From contig QHRT01000116.1 of the NCBI GenBank assembly GCA_003220195.1, positions 1,545 through 10,143 of the forward strand: a DNA stretch of 8,599 bases, in the 5' to 3' direction. Below are positions 5,230-8,599 of the stretch, piece by piece. The notes beneath the pieces were generated by a model. It searched no databases. It was not told the origin of the DNA and saw only the letters and a program-made list of their open reading frames with translations. A program made the translations under genes and the position numbers. How positions within the stretch are numbered: position 1 is the stretch's first letter; each line of letters starts with the position of its first letter. Origin of the DNA: Candidatus Rokuibacteriota bacterium (GTDB lineage Bacteria; Methylomirabilota; Methylomirabilia; Rokubacteriales; CSP1-6).

Positions 5230-5688
5230 ATGCAAGTGTCGTGGCGAGGCGTGGTGATGGCACTGGCGCTCGTGGCGTTTGGGGTTACCGGAGTGTGGGC
5301 GCAACAACCCTCGAAGGGGAATCCGGTCACGGTCACCGGACGGATCATCGACAACGTCTGCTGGCTCACGATGGGGCAGAAGGGCGAAGGCCACAAGGAA
5401 TGCGCGGCCGGATGCGACAAGGCTGGTGTGAGGATGGCGCTGCTCGACGAGAAGGCGAACGTGCTCTACACACTGATGGCCGACAAGCCGTTCGTCGATC
5501 CCAACGGTCTCATCCGAGACAAGCTGGAGCAGGTCGTCACGGTGAAGGGTGATCTGTACCAGGCACCGGGAGGCCAGAAGGTGCTAGCAGTCAAAGAGGT
5601 CCAGGTGGCGAAAGCGGGCGCCAATCCCTGCGCGGCCAAGAATCCGTGCGCCGCCAAGAATCCCTGCGCCGCGGGCTCGAAGAAGTAG
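5230..5688 (+). CDS. Small secreted Cys-rich protein with NPCAAK-repeat tail, function unknown
   Basis: 152 residues. The ATG at 5230 was chosen over an upstream ATG at 5179 because AGGAGGAG (5219-5226) precedes it and a signal peptide starts there: VVMALALVAFGVTGVWA with cleavage after residue 24 before QQ. The mature part begins VTVTGRIIDNVCW (33-45) and carries C44, H55, C58 and C62 (GHKECAAGCDKAG), a likely metal or disulfide site. A second beta-rich section follows (VVTVKGDLYQAPGGQKVLAV). The tail at 132-148 has three near-perfect units, NPCAAK, NPCAAK and NPCAA, then GSKK. I recognise no named family with certainty. It is a periplasmic or extracellular protein, possibly metal-binding. 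It is divergent from the sigma operon, so it may share its regulation, and lies 168 bp upstream of the solute-binding protein gene. Confidence 0.75.
   Translation: MQVSWRGVVMALALVAFGVTGVWAQQPSKGNPVTVTGRIIDNVCWLTMGQKGEGHKECAAGCDKAGVRMALLDEKANVLYTLMADKPFVDPNGLIRDKLEQVVTVKGDLYQAPGGQKVLAVKEVQVAKAGANPCAAKNPCAAKNPCAAGSKK
5623..5673 (+). repeat. Short in-frame tandem repeat encoding NPCAAK units
   Basis: Three adjacent units: 18 bp (5623-5640), 18 bp (5641-5658) and 15 bp (5659-5673), each beginning AATCC and encoding NPCAA(K). They differ at third codon positions (TGC GCG GCC, TGC GCC GCC, TGC GCC GCG), so the amino-acid pattern rather than the DNA repeat is kept. The evenly spaced cysteines, six residues apart, suggest metal binding or cross-linking. 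Confidence 0.85.
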
Positions 5689-5747
5689 CGACGATCTCGA
5701 TCTGGCGGCACCGGCGACGCTACACGCGCCGGATGCCGCAATGCTCG

Positions 5748-5771
5748 TGCTCGCGGTGAGTGAGGCGAGCA
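5748..5771 (+). terminator. Weak hairpin between the secreted-protein and solute-binding-protein genes
   Basis: TGCTCGC (5748-5754) pairs with GCGAGCA (5765-5771) across a 10-nt loop. There is no T-run after it, so an intrinsic terminator is doubtful; it may be an attenuating or stabilising structure, or chance in GC-rich DNA. The rest of 5689-5846 shows no other supported feature. Confidence 0.25.
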
Positions 5772-5856
5772 GAAATTGCCGCGCCCCGGATGCTTGACCG
5801 CCGCTGAGGCCAGGGCTACTCTCGGCGCACTGCTCGGACGGGCCGTGGAGGAACGC

Positions 5857-7428
5857 ATGATCTACCGCCAGTTCCACACGAAAAGTCCCGATGCCGTGGG
5901 CTGGGCCGTCGTGCTCCTCACCACGATCGTGCTCACGCTCGGAGTCGCCCAGGACGTCACGAGTCAGGCGACGCCCCAAGGTGAGGCTACGTTCGCCTGG
6001 GCCGTCACGATCGCACCGATCTGGTTCGATCCCTCGACCGCCCCGCCGCAGATCACGCCGTTCGGGATCCTCTATGCGATCCACGATGCGCTGGTCCGTC
6101 CGATGCCCGGACAGAAGATGGGTAACAGCCTGGCCGAGTCGTGGACGGAGAGCGCGGACGGCCTCACGTACGAGTTCAAGCTGCGCCGCGGGCTCAAGTT
6201 CCACAACGGTGACGCCGTCACCGCCGAGGACGTGAAGTTCAGCTTCGAGCGATACAAGGGCGCCGGCGCCAGGGAGCTCGGCACGCGTGTCCGCCAGGTG
6301 GAGGTCGTCGATCCGCTCACGGTGCGATTCATCCTGAAAGAGCCCTGGCCCGATTTCATGACCTTTTACGGGACCACGGCCACGGCCGCAGGGATCGTCG
6401 TGCCGAAGAAATATGTCACGCAGATGGGCGACGACGGATTCCGGCGGCACCCGATCGGCGCTGGCCCCTACACGTTCGTCAGCCACACGCCCGGGGTGGA
6501 GGTCGTGCTGGAAGCGAACCCCGGATACTGGCGGCGAGTGCCCGCCGTCAAGCGGCTCGTCATGAAGAGCGTTCCCGAAGGCACCACGCGCGCGGCGATG
6601 CTCAAGAAGGGCGAGGTCGATATGGCCTTCCTCCTCGAGGGCCCGGACGCCGAGAACGTCTCACGGGATTCGCGCTTCGCGCTCGTGGCCACGCGGCACG
6701 CCTCCGCCATGTGGATCGAGTTCGCCGACCAGTGGGACCCAAAGTCGCCGTGGCATGACCGGCGCCTGCGGCTGGCCGTCAACCATGCGCTCGATCGCCG
6801 GGCGATCAGCGAGACCGTGTGTCTCGGCCGCTGTCCGACGCTCGGAGTCATTGTGCCGGCCGTCATGGACTACGCCCTGCACGTCGAGCCGCCCCGCTAC
6901 GACCCTCAGAAGGCGAAGCAGTTGCTCGCCGAGGCCGGGTATCCGAAGGGGTTCGACGCGGGGGAGTTCACACCAATTCCCGGACTCCGGAATGCCGGGG
7001 AGGCCGCGGCGAACTATCTGAACGCCGTCGGCATCCGGGTGAGGATGCGCGCCATGGAGCAGGCGGCTTTCTATGCCACCTGGCAAGAGAAGAAACTCCG
7101 CGGAATCTTTATGCCTGCAGCCGGAAACTCGGGCAACGCGGCCAGCCGCATCGAAGCGTTCGTCTACTCCAAGGGCAGCTTCTCCTATGGCGGGTATCCG
7201 GACATTGACGAACTGTTCCAGCAACAGGCGCGAGAGCGGGATCCTGCCAGGCGCGAAGCCCTCCTTCATCGCATCCAGCAACTCACGATCGACCGCGTGA
7301 TGTTCGCGCCGATCTGGAGCACTCGCGTCCTGGTCGGCATCGGGCCGCGGGTTGCCGAGCACACGATCAACCTGGTGCCGATGTCGATCTGGCCGTCCTA
7401 TGAGGACATGCGCCTCAAGGGCCAGTAG
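5857..7428 (+). CDS. ABC transporter solute-binding protein, family 5 (peptide/nickel/opine type)
   Basis: 523 residues. The ATG at 5857 has GGAGG (5847-5851) with 5 nt spacing; an upstream in-frame start at 5776 is rejected because the signal peptide begins after 5857. An N-terminal hydrophobic segment (WAVVLLTTIVLTLGVAQ) serves as signal sequence for export. The mature protein has the SBP_bac_5 layout: LAESWTESADGLTYEFKLRR, then GLKFHNGDAVTAEDVKFSFE, GAGPYTF, later DRRLRLAVNHALDRRAI and YDPQKAKQLLAEAGYP, and a C-terminal PIWS segment. Such proteins capture oligopeptides, nickel, opines or glutathione-like compounds for a two-permease, two-ATPase importer. No permease or ATPase gene is in view. 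The ligand cannot be assigned from sequence. A paralogue is encoded convergently next door. Confidence 0.93.
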   Translation: MIYRQFHTKSPDAVGWAVVLLTTIVLTLGVAQDVTSQATPQGEATFAWAVTIAPIWFDPSTAPPQITPFGILYAIHDALVRPMPGQKMGNSLAESWTESADGLTYEFKLRRGLKFHNGDAVTAEDVKFSFERYKGAGARELGTRVRQVEVVDPLTVRFILKEPWPDFMTFYGTTATAAGIVVPKKYVTQMGDDGFRRHPIGAGPYTFVSHTPGVEVVLEANPGYWRRVPAVKRLVMKSVPEGTTRAAMLKKGEVDMAFLLEGPDAENVSRDSRFALVATRHASAMWIEFADQWDPKSPWHDRRLRLAVNHALDRRAISETVCLGRCPTLGVIVPAVMDYALHVEPPRYDPQKAKQLLAEAGYPKGFDAGEFTPIPGLRNAGEAAANYLNAVGIRVRMRAMEQAAFYATWQEKKLRGIFMPAAGNSGNAASRIEAFVYSKGSFSYGGYPDIDELFQQQARERDPARREALLHRIQQLTIDRVMFAPIWSTRVLVGIGPRVAEHTINLVPMSIWPSYEDMRLKGQ

Positions 7429-7439
7429 GGCCTCGAGCC

Positions 7440-7463
7440 CTCGGGCCACGCGCCTTGCCCGAG
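7440..7463. terminator. Hairpin between convergent genes, possible shared terminator
   Basis: CTCGGGC (7440-7446) and GCCCGAG (7457-7463) form a perfect 7-bp stem with a 10-nt loop in the 70-bp gap between two converging coding regions. The stem is symmetrical and could act in both directions. No T-run follows on either strand, so this is tentative. Confidence 0.4.
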
Positions 7464-7498
7464 CGTCCCCGGTTGGCGCGCCGTCTTAGCGCTGCGCT

Positions 7499-8599
7499 TC
7501 ACTTGCCCTTGAGCTTCAGGTCTTCGTACGGCGCGGAGTAGGCGTGCATGGGAATCAGGCCGAGCCCGGACTCGGCGACGCGCGGTCCGACGCCGTTGAG
7601 CCACCCGAGCTCCCAGATCGGCGCATACATGACTTTGTCGTGGATGAGCTGCTGGATCTTCACGAGGATCGCCTCGCGCTTCTTCTTGTCCAGCTCGGCC
7701 GCCTGCTCGGAGAAGAGCCCGTCGATGTCGGGATAACCGCCGTAGGCATAGATGCCGTTCGAGTGCACGAACGCCTCCATGCGGGTGGCGGCGTTGCCGA
7801 ACGCGGCGGAGCCGCTGTACACCACGCCGCGGAGCTTCTTCTCGCGGTACTGAGCGAAGAAGGATGCGCGCTCGAGCGGGCGGAGCTGCACGTTGATCCC
7901 CACCTTCGTCCAGTAGTTGGCGATCGCCTCGGCAACACTGGTGTAGGCGGCGTCCGAGAAGAACTCGCCCCCCTCGAAGCCGTTCGGGTATCCCGCCTCC
8001 GCCAGGAGCTGCTTGGCTTTCGCCGGATCGAAGGGATGTGGCTCGACCTTCCAGGCGAACTCGAACTCCTGGGGAATCATGCTGCCGGTCAGCCTCGACT
8101 TGCCGAGCGTCTCGGCCTGGTTGATCGCCTTGCGATCGAACGCGAGGTTGGCCGCCAGACGCACACGGCGATCCGCCCACGGTGACTTGGGGTTCCACTG
8201 CTCGGTGAAGACGACCCACTGGCTCGCCGGAGGAACGATCGCCGCCAGCTTGAGCCCGGGCGTGCGCTGTACCTCCTCGCCGAGCTCACCCCGGGTCGAA
8301 TAGACGACGTCGGCCTCGCCGCGCTTGAGCATGGCCAGCCGCGTGGTGTCGTCCGTGACGACCTTGAAGACGAGACGCTTCACGTTCGGCACCTTGCGCC
8401 AGTACTGCTCGAAGGCCTCCATGACCAGCTCGACGCCCGGGTTGAACGACACGAACTTGTAGGGCCCGGCGCCCACGGGCGCCTTCTTGAATCCCTCGTC
8501 GCCGACCTTCTCGACGTACTTCTTCGGCACGATCCACCCGGCGCCGGTCGTGTTCGTGTAGAAGGTGATGAAGTCCGGCCAGGGCTCCTTGAGCCGGCA
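7499..8599 (-). CDS. ABC transporter solute-binding protein, family 5, N-terminus beyond window
   Basis: The frame is open from the window edge to a TGA at 7499-7501, giving 366 C-terminal residues; the N-terminal third lies beyond 8599. The edge sequence RLKEPWPDFITFY (8596 downward) matches LKEPWPDFMTFY in the complete neighbour, so the GTG near 8530 is internal, not a start. Shared landmarks with the neighbour: VPKKYV, VGAGPYKFVS, YWRKVPNVKRL, PKSPWADRRVRLA, FDPAKAKQLLAEAGYPNGF, YGGYPDID, KIQQLIHDKVMYAPIW and YEDLKLKGK. Same role as expected for the neighbour: binding of a peptide-like or similar solute outside the membrane. The ligand is unknown. The two genes are clearly paralogous, but residues are diverged enough to suggest different ligands. 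Confidence 0.92.
   Translation of the reverse strand, partial: CRLKEPWPDFITFYTNTTGAGWIVPKKYVEKVGDEGFKKAPVGAGPYKFVSFNPGVELVMEAFEQYWRKVPNVKRLVFKVVTDDTTRLAMLKRGEADVVYSTRGELGEEVQRTPGLKLAAIVPPASQWVVFTEQWNPKSPWADRRVRLAANLAFDRKAINQAETLGKSRLTGSMIPQEFEFAWKVEPHPFDPAKAKQLLAEAGYPNGFEGGEFFSDAAYTSVAEAIANYWTKVGINVQLRPLERASFFAQYREKKLRGVVYSGSAAFGNAATRMEAFVHSNGIYAYGGYPDIDGLFSEQAAELDKKKREAILVKIQQLIHDKVMYAPIWELGWLNGVGPRVAESGLGLIPMHAYSAPYEDLKLKGK

Noticed and set aside
39..8599. TGA reassigned genome-wide to Trp or another residue
   Set aside because: TGA is the natural stop of most genes here (for example 39, 555, 1312, 1674, 2330, 3437, 4213, 7499), with downstream genes placed right at those stops, so only context-dependent recoding fits.

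Overview
The window is GC-rich bacterial DNA that reads almost entirely as protein-coding. The gene set (family-5 ABC solute-binding paralogues, DUF3179, NrtS, an NPCAAK-tailed secreted protein, an ECF sigma/zinc anti-sigma pair) resembles soil or subsurface lineages such as Candidatus Rokubacteria/Methylomirabilota. That placement is inference from gene content only. No rRNA, tRNA, CRISPR array, insertion sequence or transposase was seen.

Positions ~4956 to 39 (minus strand) form one tightly packed transcription unit. In transcription order it holds: an ECF sigma factor; an anti-sigma factor with a zinc-finger (ZAS) motif (ATGA overlap with sigma); a DUF3179 protein (6 bp gap); a damaged region with remains of a DUF6969-like gene (GTGA overlap) fused to a TlpA-like thioredoxin fragment lacking its active site; an NrtS-like two-helix membrane protein with an N-terminal zinc ribbon; a two-domain AhpD/carboxymuconolactone-decarboxylase-like protein; and a peroxiredoxin-like redoxin.

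The main result is that the last two genes each contain one in-frame TGA exactly where the family has a catalytic cysteine. The AhpD-like protein reads C-Q-Y-TGA-T-V-A-H (CxxU with the family's Glu and His at the right spacing). The redoxin reads W-TGA-P-Y-C (UxxC). Both frames continue with conserved sequence past the TGA, and both TGAs are followed by a hairpin with an identical GCAGC/GCUGC stem and a G at the start of the loop, as expected of a bacterial SECIS element. I read these as two adjacent selenoproteins, probably a selenocysteine version of an AhpC-AhpD-type peroxidase/reductase couple, in an operon headed by a possibly thiol-responsive sigma/anti-sigma pair. Standard gene callers would split or truncate both genes.

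Positions 4957-5229 are a divergent intergenic region with three GGAATAC-type motifs. On the plus strand follow a small secreted protein with Cys/His motifs and an NPCAAK-repeat tail (5230-5688) and a complete family-5 ABC solute-binding protein (5857-7428). A clear paralogue of the latter lies convergently on the minus strand (7499-8599) and runs off the window edge; no permease or ATPase gene is visible.
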